NCBI RefSeq assembly: GCF_000359745.1
Contig: NZ_AQHN01000083.1
Location: forward strand, 124,001 to 188,000
Direction: 5' to 3'
DNA length: 64,000 nucleotides
Source: Rhizobium freirei PRF 81
GTDB taxonomy: Bacteria > Pseudomonadota > Alphaproteobacteria > Rhizobiales > Rhizobiaceae
The notes below the pieces were generated by a model that did not search any database, was not told the DNA's origin, and worked only from the letters and a program-made list of their open reading frames with translations. Each line of letters starts with the position of its first letter. Positions within the stretch are counted from its first letter, which is position 1. Shown piece after piece: positions 34,070-42,372 of this stretch. A program made the translations under genes and the position numbers.

Positions 34070-35304
34070 GCCGCAGCACCTCCCGCAGATTGCACCTTGG
34101 AAGGCAAGCTGACGCTAACGATTGTTCCACCAGACGCTGCCGCGGTCTTGATTGCAAAGCGTGCCGAGATCAGCCGCGCGCGGGTCTTCATGTTTTCAAT
34201 GCCGCCGCCCGATGATCTCCGGGCATTTTTGAGCCCAAGCCCGTCATCCATGACCTCGATGGCAAGCGTGCCTTCACAAGCCTTCAGTTGGACGTCTATG
34301 CAGCTCGCCTGGGCGTGCCGGATTGCATTGTTGATGGCTTCCTGGGCGATACGGAAAAGAGCAATAGATACTGATTGTTCAAGGCTATCGATGGCGCCGC
34401 TCGTCTCATCTTTAAGGGTCCAGGTCAAAGTGGCACCGCTCTCCTGAATTGATCGTTCCAGATGGTTCTCCACCGCCTGCGCAAAGCCGAACAGTTGAAG
34501 GACCGAGGGCTTGGCCTCCTCGATGATCTGGCGAAGGTCGTGCATGCTATGCTGCAAACCACGAAACAACGGTTCAAGTGCGTCACCTGTGACATCGGGC
34601 TGCCGAGCAAGGCGCTCCAGCCGCCGCGATAGCCGGGTAAGATCGGCCAGGATCTGGTCGTGCAGGTCCATGCCGATGCGTTGACGCTCAGCTTCCAAAG
34701 CTTCCGTCAGTTTCAAGGCGCCAAGGCGCAGGCCCTCTTCGCGGGCGCGCGCTTCCGCTTCCACGATTGCCGAACGCTTGGCTTGGTCGGCGGCGCGTAT
34801 AGCGAAGAAATGCGGCGCCAGGAGATCGGCGATCACGCGGGCGCTTTCGATATCTTCCATGGTGTAGAAACCGGTCCGGTGGCTTGAACATGAGAGGGCG
34901 CCGATGATGTGGCCCTGAACCTTGAGGGGCACATGTAAGCGACTATGCAGCGACTGATGAAAGATCGGATGCGAGAAGGCGCCCTGGAAATGGAATTGCG
35001 GATCGCTCCAAGCATCGTCGGTGAGAAGGTAATCGCTCTCGCCCCAGAGGAGCGTGCGAATAGGGCTGTTGCTGACAGGCGCAGGAAAGCGGCGGCCCCA
35101 ATCCGTCTCCAGTCCGGTCTCATAAGCGGTGTGGAATTGCTCGTCCACCAGGATGATGCAAACATCAAGATGGTCATGTGGGATGACATGGCTGATCTCG
35201 GCAGCGACCGACTGAATGACGGAGTGAAAGTCGAGTTGGCCGGCGAGTAGCCTCGATATGTTGAGGTAGTGGTCGAAGACCGATTGCGGCGCCAAATTGC
35301 GCAA
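34066..35304 (-). CDS. GAF-domain sensor histidine kinase
   Basis: A 412-residue soluble kinase with no membrane segment. A GAF domain (~20-170) includes HDHLDVCIILVDEQFHTAYET and SRLHVPLKVQGHIIGALSCSS. The HisKA_3 box is EAERQRIGMDLHDQILADLTR (His followed by Asp-Gln, ~215). The ATPase domain contains FRIAQEAINNAIRHAQASCID and VMDDGLGL...GGGIENMKTRA. TTG 35302-35304 is the likely start, seven bases after GGAGG. It would sense a cytoplasmic small molecule and phosphorylate the coupled regulator. Confidence 0.85.
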   Translation of the reverse strand: MRNLAPQSVFDHYLNISRLLAGQLDFHSVIQSVAAEISHVIPHDHLDVCIILVDEQFHTAYETGLETDWGRRFPAPVSNSPIRTLLWGESDYLLTDDAWSDPQFHFQGAFSHPIFHQSLHSRLHVPLKVQGHIIGALSCSSHRTGFYTMEDIESARVIADLLAPHFFAIRAADQAKRSAIVEAEARAREEGLRLGALKLTEALEAERQRIGMDLHDQILADLTRLSRRLERLARQPDVTGDALEPLFRGLQHSMHDLRQIIEEAKPSVLQLFGFAQAVENHLERSIQESGATLTWTLKDETSGAIDSLEQSVSIALFRIAQEAINNAIRHAQASCIDVQLKACEGTLAIEVMDDGLGLKNARRSSGGGIENMKTRARLISARFAIKTAAASGGTIVSVSLPSKVQSAGGAAA

Positions 35305-35369
35305 AACACGCCCTCCCAGGTAGAGCGTCGACGGTTTCTCCTCCGGTCGATCGCAGCATGCGAATTTCC

Positions 35370-35438
35370 GGCGCTATTAAGCGCCGATCCGAGCTGTCCG
35401 TCCTGCGGACTTGCGCATTTTTTCTGCGGGATCCCGCA
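35370..35438. promoter_or_regulatory. Two palindromes in the divergent promoter region
   Basis: GGCGCT, ATTA, AGCGCC (35370-35385) and TGCGGGATCCCGCA (35425-35438, perfect 14 bp) lie between the kinase start and the binding-protein gene. Half-sites recur nearby (TTAAGCGCC near 35450, GTCCCGCA near 35441). They are candidates for response-regulator or repressor sites controlling the divergent units. Confidence 0.45.
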
Positions 35439-35602
35439 ATGTCCCGCACGTTAAGCGCCTGTACAAGCGCAACAATCTCGGACATCCTGTTTCTACTGAC
35501 AGGGGAACCTTCAGTGCAAATATTATTTTCGATCGGTCGTTGAGGAGCGCGTTCGAAAATCTTGGCCTGGAAGTGGAAGTACGGGCTCATTGGGAGGAAA
35601 AT

Positions 35603-36619
35603 ATGAATATTGCCAAGATGCTTCTGGCATCCGCCGTCTTCGCTTGCGTTGCCGTGCCGGGTTCCGCTTTTGCTGATACAGCATCCAAGAAGATTGCATT
35701 GTCGAACAATTATGCCGGCAATTCGTGGCGCCAGGCCATGTTGACCAGCTGGCAGAGGGTCACCGGCGAAGCAGTCAAGACGGGTGTCGTTGCCGCCGCC
35801 GATCCGTTTACGACGGCGGAAAACCAGGCAACCGAACAGGCCGCGCAGATCCAGAACATGATCCTGCAGGGCTATGACGCGATCGTCATCGACGCGGCAT
35901 CTCCGACTGCCTTGAACGGTGCCATCAAAGAAGCCTGCGATGCCAAGATCGTCGTTGTCTCCTTTGACGGTATCGTCACTGAACCCTGTGCGTGGCGTAT
36001 CGCCGTCGATTTCAAGGGCATGGGCGCCAGCCAGATCGAATATCTCGCAAAGAAGGTGCCGAAGGGCGGCAATGTCCTCGAAATTCGCGGACTTGCCGGC
36101 GTCTCTGTCGATGACGAGATTTCGGCGGGTATTCATGACGCTGCCGCTAAATATCCGCAGTTCAAGATCGTTGGCTCGGTCCATGGCGACTGGGCGCAGG
36201 ACGTTGCGCAGCGCGCCGTTGCCGGGATCCTCCCAAGCCTTCCCGACATTGCCGCTGTCGTGACCCAGGGCGGCGACGGCTATGGCGCTGCTCAGGCATT
36301 CGCGGCCGCAAAGCGCACGATGCCGACGATCGTCATGGGTAACCGACAGGACGAGCTTGCCTGGTGGAAGAAGGAGAAGGATGCCAGCGGCTACGAGACC
36401 ATGTCGGTCTCGATTGCGCCAGGCGTCTCAACTCTCGCCTTCTGGGTGGCCCAGCAGATCCTCGACGGTCAGCAGGTGAAGAAAGATCTGGTTGTCCCCT
36501 TCCTGCGCATCGATCAGGCTAATCTCGAAACCAACCTTTCCACGACGCAGGCGGGCGGCGTCGCCAATGTCGAATACACACTCGACGACGCCAAGAAGGT
36601 GATCGCTACGGCGAAGTAG
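35603..36619 (+). CDS. Sugar ABC transporter, substrate-binding protein (ribose type)
   Basis: A 338-residue periplasmic binding protein of the RbsB-like (Peripla_BP_4) group. It has a signal peptide (MNIAKMLLASAVFACVAVPGS, then AFA), the N-domain start KKIALSNNYAGNSWRQAMLTS, the hinge-region GYDAIVIDAASPTALNGAIKE and VVTQGGDGYGAAQAFAAAKR. ATG 35603 follows GGAGG; the frame is open further upstream to 35411 without family likeness. It begins an operon with one ATPase, two permeases and an SMP-30 lactonase. The ligand is not evident; two adjacent Asn/Arg-rich sites fit a sugar or sugar acid. Confidence 0.9.
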   Translation: MNIAKMLLASAVFACVAVPGSAFADTASKKIALSNNYAGNSWRQAMLTSWQRVTGEAVKTGVVAAADPFTTAENQATEQAAQIQNMILQGYDAIVIDAASPTALNGAIKEACDAKIVVVSFDGIVTEPCAWRIAVDFKGMGASQIEYLAKKVPKGGNVLEIRGLAGVSVDDEISAGIHDAAAKYPQFKIVGSVHGDWAQDVAQRAVAGILPSLPDIAAVVTQGGDGYGAAQAFAAAKRTMPTIVMGNRQDELAWWKKEKDASGYETMSVSIAPGVSTLAFWVAQQILDGQQVKKDLVVPFLRIDQANLETNLSTTQAGGVANVEYTLDDAKKVIATAK

Positions 36620-36646
36620 TCGATATCAGCCAGCAAATGAAGGCCA

Positions 36647-36669
36647 GCGCCGCCGATCAAAGGCGGCGC
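36647..36669 (+). terminator. Intercistronic hairpin after the binding-protein gene
   Basis: GCGCCGCC (36647-36654), a seven-base loop, and GGCGGCGC (36662-36669) form a perfect GC-rich stem between the binding-protein and ATPase genes. There is no T-tract, so mRNA stabilisation of the upstream gene or partial termination is more likely than full termination. Confidence 0.6.
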
Positions 36670-36700
36670 CGGTTGGACCCAACGCCCGGCCGGACGATCC

Positions 36701-38191
36701 ATGATTGCAGTCGAAGACAATAGCTTGATGAGAGAGAATGCCGAGCGGCAAGCCGTCGTCTCGGCCCGAGGCATCAAGATGCGTTTCGATGCCGTCAAGG
36801 CGCTCGACGGTGCCGACCTGACCATTCATGCCGGCGAATGTATCGGTCTTGTCGGACACAATGGTGCCGGGAAATCGACGATCGTCAACGTCATCAATGG
36901 CGGCCTAAGCCCCCATGAGGGAACAGTTGCCTATGACGGCAATGATAGGGTCCATGGTATCAATGCGGCGCGCGCGCATGGCATCCGCTGTGTTTTCCAG
37001 GAGCTCTCGCTCGCGCCCAATCTAACCGTTGTCGAGAACATGCGGGTCGTTCACCACGGTCTTTCCGGCTGGAACTGGCGGCGGCGGGCGGCGGCGATCG
37101 TTCGGGCCAAGCTCGACGAGATCTTTGCCGGTCACAAGATCGATGTCATGCGCGCGGTTGGTGAGCTTTCTATTGCCGAGCGGCAGATGGTCGAGATCGC
37201 GATTACCTTCTCGACCGTCAGTGAGGGGCCGAAACTGGTCATTCTCGATGAGCCGACGTCCTCGCTTGATGCGGGGCTTGCGGCGCAATTGATGACCTAT
37301 GTGCGCAGCTTCGTCCAAGCCGGTGGCGCCGTGATGCTGATCTCGCATATTCTCGGCGAGATCCTTTCGACTGCCAATCGCATCCTCGTCATGAAGGATG
37401 GTCGCGTCGTCGCTGATCGCGCCGCGCAGGACTTCAGCGTCAACAGCCTCGTCCAGGCGATGGGCAGCGTCGTCAAAGAACAGGACCGCAAGCGCCGTAA
37501 CGAGGAGCGTGCTGCCACATCTGCGATCCTTGCTCTGCCTCCGCGCGGCGGCAAAGGGCTTGGCTTTGAAGTCCGCAAAGGAGAGGTCGTTGGCCTCGCC
37601 GGTCTTGCCGGTCATGGCCAGACCGAGATGCTGCTTGATCTTCATCGATCGTTATCGAGCAGCTTGCTGCCGGGCAGGCGGGACAATATTGCCTTCGTTG
37701 CCGGCGATCGCAGCCTGAACGGGACCTTCCCCTTATGGAGCATCCTGAAGAACCTCAGTATCGCATCGCTTGGCGATCTATCGAAGATGGCGCTGGTTAA
37801 CAGGCAGGAGGAGGACAGCCTCGGCGCCGACTGGAAGGCAAGGATCGAAATCCGGACGCCAACGATGGAAAACGGCATCCTGTCACTCTCCGGCGGCAAT
37901 CAGCAAAAGGTTCTCTTCGCGCGTGCGCTCGCAACCACCTCGCCGATCGTGCTGATGGATGATCCCATGCGCGGCGTCGACATCGGCACCAAGCAGGAGG
38001 TCTATCGAATCCTGAATGACGAGGCCTCCACCGGGCGGACCTTCATCTGGTACTCCACCGAAATGGACGAGATTTGCCTTTGCGACCGCGCCTATGTCTT
38101 TCGTGACGGCGCAATAGTCGCGGAACTGGTCGGAGAAGACATCACGGAGGAAAACGTGCTGGCAGCTTCCTTTGCAGGGGAGGGCGCATGA
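36701..38191 (+). CDS. Sugar ABC transporter, dual ATP-binding protein
   Basis: A 496-residue RbsA/MglA-type protein with two fused nucleotide-binding halves. The first half has Walker A GLVGHNGAGKST, Q-loop VFQELSLAPNLTVVENM, a signature region ELSIAERQMVEIA and Walker B LVILDEPTSSLDA. In the second half the P-loop is degenerate (GLAGLAGHGQTEML), as usual for this family, with signature LSGGNQQKVLFARAL and LMDDPMRGVDIGTKQEVY. The start may be ATG 36701 or 36728. Its stop region overlaps the next permease start by four bases. Confidence 0.9.
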   Translation: MIAVEDNSLMRENAERQAVVSARGIKMRFDAVKALDGADLTIHAGECIGLVGHNGAGKSTIVNVINGGLSPHEGTVAYDGNDRVHGINAARAHGIRCVFQELSLAPNLTVVENMRVVHHGLSGWNWRRRAAAIVRAKLDEIFAGHKIDVMRAVGELSIAERQMVEIAITFSTVSEGPKLVILDEPTSSLDAGLAAQLMTYVRSFVQAGGAVMLISHILGEILSTANRILVMKDGRVVADRAAQDFSVNSLVQAMGSVVKEQDRKRRNEERAATSAILALPPRGGKGLGFEVRKGEVVGLAGLAGHGQTEMLLDLHRSLSSSLLPGRRDNIAFVAGDRSLNGTFPLWSILKNLSIASLGDLSKMALVNRQEEDSLGADWKARIEIRTPTMENGILSLSGGNQQKVLFARALATTSPIVLMDDPMRGVDIGTKQEVYRILNDEASTGRTFIWYSTEMDEICLCDRAYVFRDGAIVAELVGEDITEENVLAASFAGEGA

Positions 38192-39132
38192 TCCGACCAT
38201 CGCCCTCCACCTTGCGTCTGCTAATTCCGGCGCTGTCGCTGGCCGTTCTGCTGATCGCAGTCTTCTATCTTCAGCCGCGGGCCATGAGCTATGTCGGCCT
38301 CAATCTACTTTTCAATCTCGCCGTGCCGATTGCGCTGGCGACGATTGCCCAGATGATGATCATGTCGGTCAATGATCTCGATCTGTCGATGGGAACATTC
38401 GTCAGCTTCACCGCCTGCGTGGCGGCAACCTACCTGCATTCGTCACCGCTTTTCGGCATCCTCATCCTTGCCGTCGCGATTGCCATCTACATCGCCATGG
38501 GCGTGATCATCTACATCAGGGATTTGCCGTCGATCGTCGTCACCCTCGGCATGAGCTTTGTCTGGGGCGGCTTTGCCGTCTTGCTCCTGCCTGCACCGGG
38601 AGGGACCGCGCCGGATTGGGCTCGCTTTCTGATGACGTCCAAGCCACCACTTGTTCCGATCGCGATTGTCGCAAGCGTGGTGATCGCGCTGATTTCCCAC
38701 CTGATAGTCATGCGCTCTTCCGTCGGCGTGCTGATCCGCGGCATCGGCGGCAATGAACGGTCGCTACAGCGCGCCGGCTGGTCCGTTGTCACCTTGCGCG
38801 CGGCAGCCTACGGGCTCGCCGGTCTCTTCGCAGTGCTATCCGGCATTGCCCTGGTCGGGCTTACCACTTCGGCGGATGCCAACATCGCGTTGCGCTACAC
38901 GCTGCTCTCGATCGCCGGTGTCATTCTCGGCGGCGGGGAGTTCATTGGCGGCAGGGTTTCGCCGATCGGTGCCGTCATCGGCGCGTTGACCCTGACATTG
39001 GCAGGCTCGTTCCTGTCATTCTTACGGATCTCGCCGGACTGGCAGATCGGTGCCCAAGGCGCCATCCTGATCATCGTGCTCGCCCTGCGGCTCCTGCTCG
39101 ACCGCGTCGAAAAGCGGGAGAAACGCTCTTGA
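38188..39132 (+). CDS. Sugar ABC transporter, permease (RbsC type)
   Basis: A 314-residue inner-membrane permease with about nine hydrophobic segments (BPD_transp_2 family). Recognisable blocks are MIMSVNDLDLSMGTFVSFTAC, the coupling region IRGIGGNERSLQRAGWSVVTL and ILGGGEFIGGRVSPIGAVIGA. GGGGAGGGCG precedes ATG 38188, which overlaps the ATPase stop. It is the first of two non-identical permeases, so the transporter is probably a heterodimer. Confidence 0.9.
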   Translation: MIRPSPSTLRLLIPALSLAVLLIAVFYLQPRAMSYVGLNLLFNLAVPIALATIAQMMIMSVNDLDLSMGTFVSFTACVAATYLHSSPLFGILILAVAIAIYIAMGVIIYIRDLPSIVVTLGMSFVWGGFAVLLLPAPGGTAPDWARFLMTSKPPLVPIAIVASVVIALISHLIVMRSSVGVLIRGIGGNERSLQRAGWSVVTLRAAAYGLAGLFAVLSGIALVGLTTSADANIALRYTLLSIAGVILGGGEFIGGRVSPIGAVIGALTLTLAGSFLSFLRISPDWQIGAQGAILIIVLALRLLLDRVEKREKRS

Positions 39133-40079
39133 TCACTCTTCATGCCTTCGGCAGAAAACCTTGGGTCTGGTCTTTTCTTGCCGCGATCATTGTCTGGCTT
39201 GTGACGGTTCTTTTTACCGGTGGCGCAAGCTTCCTTGGCCTGTCGCAGGCAGCACTGACCTTTGCAGCATTCTCCGTGATTGTCGGGATCGGACAAATGT
39301 TCGTCATCACGCTCGGCCCCGGCAATATCGATCTTTCCGTACCGGCCACAATGACGCTTGCCGGCACCCTGGCGCTGAAGCTGATGAATGTCGAGGACGG
39401 AATGGTCGTGCCAGGCCTGCTGGTGTCGATCCTGATCGGTCTTGGCATCGGCATCGGCAACTATGCCCTGATCAAGCTTTTGCGCATCCCACCGATCATC
39501 GCGACGCTGTCGATGAGCTTTATCATCCAGTCGACGGCAATCTGGAGCAATCGCGGCTTGCGCATCAAGCCGCCGGAGCAACTCGCCGATTTCACGACAT
39601 CTGGTTTTCTTGGCATACCGAACGTTGCCATCGTTGCGCTCCTGCTCTCTGTGCTTGCCTGGGTCCTGCTCGAGCGGACGATCTACGGCCGGTGGATATC
39701 GGCAATCGGACAGAGCATGTTTGCGGCGCGCATGGCAGGCATTCCCGTCGATGGAACGCGGCTTGCGACCTACGTGCTTTGCGCCGTGCTGGCTTCGATC
39801 TGTGGCTATCTGTTGGCGAGCTTTTCCGGTGGGGCTGCCCTCAACATGGGTGCCGAATATCTGCTGATGTCGATCGCCGTCGTCATCATCGGCGGAACGG
39901 CGGTCGCCGGCGGAGACTCGAACGTTCCGGGCATATGGGGCGCTTCCCTGCTCATGTTCCTGGTCGTGTCTATGCTGAATACCTATGGCTTTGGCGCTGG
40001 TTCCAGGCTTGTTCTCACCGGCCTTATCATCATCGCCGTCATCCTGGTTGCAGGCGGTCGACCAACCGGCGGACGCTGA
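39129..40079 (+). CDS. Sugar ABC transporter, second permease (RbsC type)
   Basis: A 316-residue membrane protein of the same family as its neighbour: GIGQMFVITLGPGNIDLSVPA, LLERTIYGRWISAIGQSMFAA and VVIIGGTAVAGGDSNVPGIWG. The start is TTG 39129, overlapping the previous stop, with GGGAGAAA upstream; no early in-frame ATG exists. It is followed after 33 bases by the lactonase gene. Confidence 0.85.
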   Translation: MITLHAFGRKPWVWSFLAAIIVWLVTVLFTGGASFLGLSQAALTFAAFSVIVGIGQMFVITLGPGNIDLSVPATMTLAGTLALKLMNVEDGMVVPGLLVSILIGLGIGIGNYALIKLLRIPPIIATLSMSFIIQSTAIWSNRGLRIKPPEQLADFTTSGFLGIPNVAIVALLLSVLAWVLLERTIYGRWISAIGQSMFAARMAGIPVDGTRLATYVLCAVLASICGYLLASFSGGAALNMGAEYLLMSIAVVIIGGTAVAGGDSNVPGIWGASLLMFLVVSMLNTYGFGAGSRLVLTGLIIIAVILVAGGRPTGGR

Positions 40080-40112
40080 CACCGATCCCCCGCAGTTTTT
40101 AGGACATTCGAA

Positions 40113-41033
40113 ATGCCGAACGACGCATCGCCGCTCTATGAAATCTACGATACCCGCTTCCGCAACCTCGTGGTTCCAAGCGCTGGGCTCGAGGAGCTTT
40201 ATTCGGATTGCCGCTGGGCAGAAGGCCCCGTCTGGTTTGCCGATACCGGGTGTCTGATCTGGAGCGATATTCCGAACGAACGTATGCTGCGTTGGGTCCC
40301 TGGCGGCGGCGTGTCGATCTTTCGTGCACCGTCCAATTTTGCCAACGGCAATACCCGCGATCGTCAGGGACGCCTGATATCTTGCGAACATGGCGGACGT
40401 CGTGTGACACGGACCGAACTCGACGGTTCGATTACTGTTCTTGCCGATAGCTACAAAGGCAAGCGCCTCAATTCGCCGAACGATGTCGTTGTCCGTTCTG
40501 ATGGGACCATATGGTTCACCGATCCGACCTACGGCATCCTCTCAAACTACGAGGGCTATAAGGCAGGGCCCGAACAGGCGAGCCGAAATGTCTATCGGCT
40601 TGATCCTTCAACAGGAGAGTTGGATGCTGTGGTCGAGGATTTCGCCCAGCCGAACGGCCTGGCTTTTTCTCCTGATGAGACAAAGCTCTATGTGGCCGAC
40701 TCTGCTGCAAGCCACGACGTCAATGCCCCAAAGCACATTCGTGTGTTTGACCTCGTTGATGGCAGAAAGCTCATAAACGGTCGCGTTTTCTGCCGCATCG
40801 ACACCGGCATCCCGGACGGTTTCCGCGCCGACGTCGACGGCAATATCTGGACAAGCGCCGGTGACGGCGTTCATTGCTTCGCGCCTAATGGCAGCCTGAT
40901 TGGCAAAATCAAGATTCCGCAGACAGTCGCCAATCTGACCTTTGGTGGCCCACGCCGAAATCAGCTGTTCATCACCGCGACGCGGTCAGTCTATCGGGTC
41001 TTCACAACAGCGACTGGCGCGCAAATGCCATAA
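40113..41033 (+). CDS. SMP-30/gluconolactonase-family lactonase
   Basis: A 306-residue six-bladed beta-propeller of the SMP-30/gluconolactonase/LRE family. Metal-site and fold motifs are CRWAEGPVWFADTGCLIWSDI (Glu ligand), KRLNSPNDVVVRSDGTIWFTD (Asn/Asp ligands), FAQPNGLAFSPDETKLYVAD and IPDGFRADVDGNIWTSAGDGV. Family members hydrolyse sugar lactones to acids, with a bound divalent metal. Fifth gene of the sugar importer operon; together with the UxaA-type dehydratase nearby it suggests an oxidative, non-phosphorylated sugar pathway (lactone, acid, keto-deoxy acid). Confidence 0.85.
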   Translation: MPNDASPLYEIYDTRFRNLVVPSAGLEELYSDCRWAEGPVWFADTGCLIWSDIPNERMLRWVPGGGVSIFRAPSNFANGNTRDRQGRLISCEHGGRRVTRTELDGSITVLADSYKGKRLNSPNDVVVRSDGTIWFTDPTYGILSNYEGYKAGPEQASRNVYRLDPSTGELDAVVEDFAQPNGLAFSPDETKLYVADSAASHDVNAPKHIRVFDLVDGRKLINGRVFCRIDTGIPDGFRADVDGNIWTSAGDGVHCFAPNGSLIGKIKIPQTVANLTFGGPRRNQLFITATRSVYRVFTTATGAQMP

Positions 41034-41258
41034 GATGTTTGTCATCGCCAGGCTCTATGCTCGAAACGGCGGCCACCGGTTTCACCCCGTCCGGCGCGGC
41101 TGCATCTGGTACGACAAGCGCGAAATTTCGCGCCGATTTGCGCTTGGCGGTGCGAAGGCGGGCCGTGTCGATGCTGATGGCAAGCTTTTGTGGAGATCGT
41201 CAGGAAGCCACGTTTCAAGCCGATGTCTTGGTTTGGCGTCATTGCCGTCGATGATTGA
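41034..41258. other. Intergenic stretch without a supported gene
   Basis: Between the lactonase gene and the PIN-domain remnant I see no frame with family character on either strand and no notable repeat. It may contain the terminator of the importer operon, but no clear hairpin with a T-tract is visible. Confidence 0.4.
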
Positions 41259-41411
41259 ATAGTTGAACGTGCGCTATCACTGCGCCAGCTGCATCGCATC
41301 AAACTGCCCGACGCTTTGATCTGGCCAGCAGTCGATATCCGCCCGATGTTGCTGGTTGCCCGACGTGCCGAGGTTTTCGAACGAAATACCGGACATCCGA
41401 GTGCGGTGCGA
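41259..41411 (+). pseudogene. VapC-type PIN-domain toxin fragment
   Basis: Frame from about 41268 reads RALSLRQLHRIKLPDALIWPA then VDIRPMLLVARRAEVFERNTG. This resembles the C-terminal part of VapC toxins: a helix, (R/K)hKLPDAxI with the conserved Asp, then a LLVTRNxxxF strand-turn. The N-terminal PIN acidic residues and a VapB gene are absent, so it is a remnant. Confidence 0.45.
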
Positions 41412-41630
41412 AACCTGAGCGATATCCGGTTCCATGGCCAGCATAATGCAAATGTTGCTCACAGCGCCTGCGCGCGACCATGGTTTGAGAATGACCATTT
41501 GCGATGCTCTCCCCCATACGCAACGGCGCAGGTGGCGTGATGACCTTTTGCACGGGCCGAAATGCGATGCCTAGACATGAGCAATGGGCTGGCGTTAAGC
41601 TTTGGCTTTGATAACGGCGATACCAAAACC

Positions 41631-42251
41631 ATGAACATGATAGAACCCCCGCGTAAATCGGCAGACGACGGCGAGGAAAAGATACTGACCAATCCAGCGC
41701 GGCTCGGAGGTCGCTTGAAGCTCGCCCGGCAGACGCGGGGGTTGACCCTCAAGGCTCTTGCCCTGGCTGCGGATTGCTCTGAAAGCCTGCTGTCGAAGAT
41801 CGAGAACGGCAAGGCTTCACCCTCTTTGCCGATGCTCCATCGGCTTGTCGGTGTTCTCGGCACCAATATAGGTTGGATGTTCGAGGAGGCCGATGGTGAG
41901 GAGGGAATCGTCTTCCGCTCGGGGACGAGACCACTCATCGGACTGGATCCGTTGCGGAGGGGAGAGGGGATCTCTCTCGAACGAATTATCCCCTATTCGC
42001 AAGGTCATCTGCTCCAATGCAATATCCATCATATCGAGGCCGGCGGTCAAAGTGCCGGGCCGATCCAGCATGTCGGCGAGGAGGTCGGTTACGTCCTTGC
42101 GGGTGACGTCGAGCTCATGGTCGGCGAGCGCACGTTCCGGCTTTCTTCCGGCGATAGTTTTGTCTTCAACTCCGAACTGCCCCATTGGTATCGCAATGTG
42201 GGAACGGAGCGCGCGAGTATCTTCTGGGTCAACACGCCTGCGACTTTCTAG
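41631..42251 (+). CDS. XRE-cupin transcriptional regulator
   Basis: A 206-residue regulator. An N-terminal XRE domain (~25-80) reads LGGRLKLARQTRGLTLKALAL then DCSESLLSKIENGKASPSLPM. A C-terminal cupin (~115-205) includes HIEAGGQSAGPIQHVGEEVGY, VLAGDVELMVGERTFRLSSGD and FNSELPHWYRNVG. Its architecture is that of PuuR/SutR-type regulators that bind a small ligand in the cupin. In-frame ATGs at 41562 and 41577 would lengthen the N-terminus. It directly precedes the second sugar importer, and tandem TCAAGTnACTTGA palindromes lie just downstream at 42303-42335. Confidence 0.85.
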   Translation: MNMIEPPRKSADDGEEKILTNPARLGGRLKLARQTRGLTLKALALAADCSESLLSKIENGKASPSLPMLHRLVGVLGTNIGWMFEEADGEEGIVFRSGTRPLIGLDPLRRGEGISLERIIPYSQGHLLQCNIHHIEAGGQSAGPIQHVGEEVGYVLAGDVELMVGERTFRLSSGDSFVFNSELPHWYRNVGTERASIFWVNTPATF

Positions 42252-42302
42252 CGCTCGCCGCTGTTGTCGGAGCGAACTCACGATCGCTTTCAAAATCATA
42301 AT

Positions 42303-42335
42303 TCAAGTCACTTGACAAGAATTCAAGTTACTTGA
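42303..42335. promoter_or_regulatory. Tandem operators TCAAGTnACTTGA
   Basis: TCAAGT-C-ACTTGA (42303-42315) and TCAAGT-T-ACTTGA (42323-42335) are two copies of the same 13-bp palindrome with centres 20 bases apart (about two helical turns). They lie 38 bases before the binding-protein start at 42373, around the expected promoter. The adjacent XRE-cupin regulator is the obvious candidate to bind them. Confidence 0.8.
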
Positions 42336-42372
42336 ATACTCCCCATGCAATCCAAAAACATGGGGAACGATC

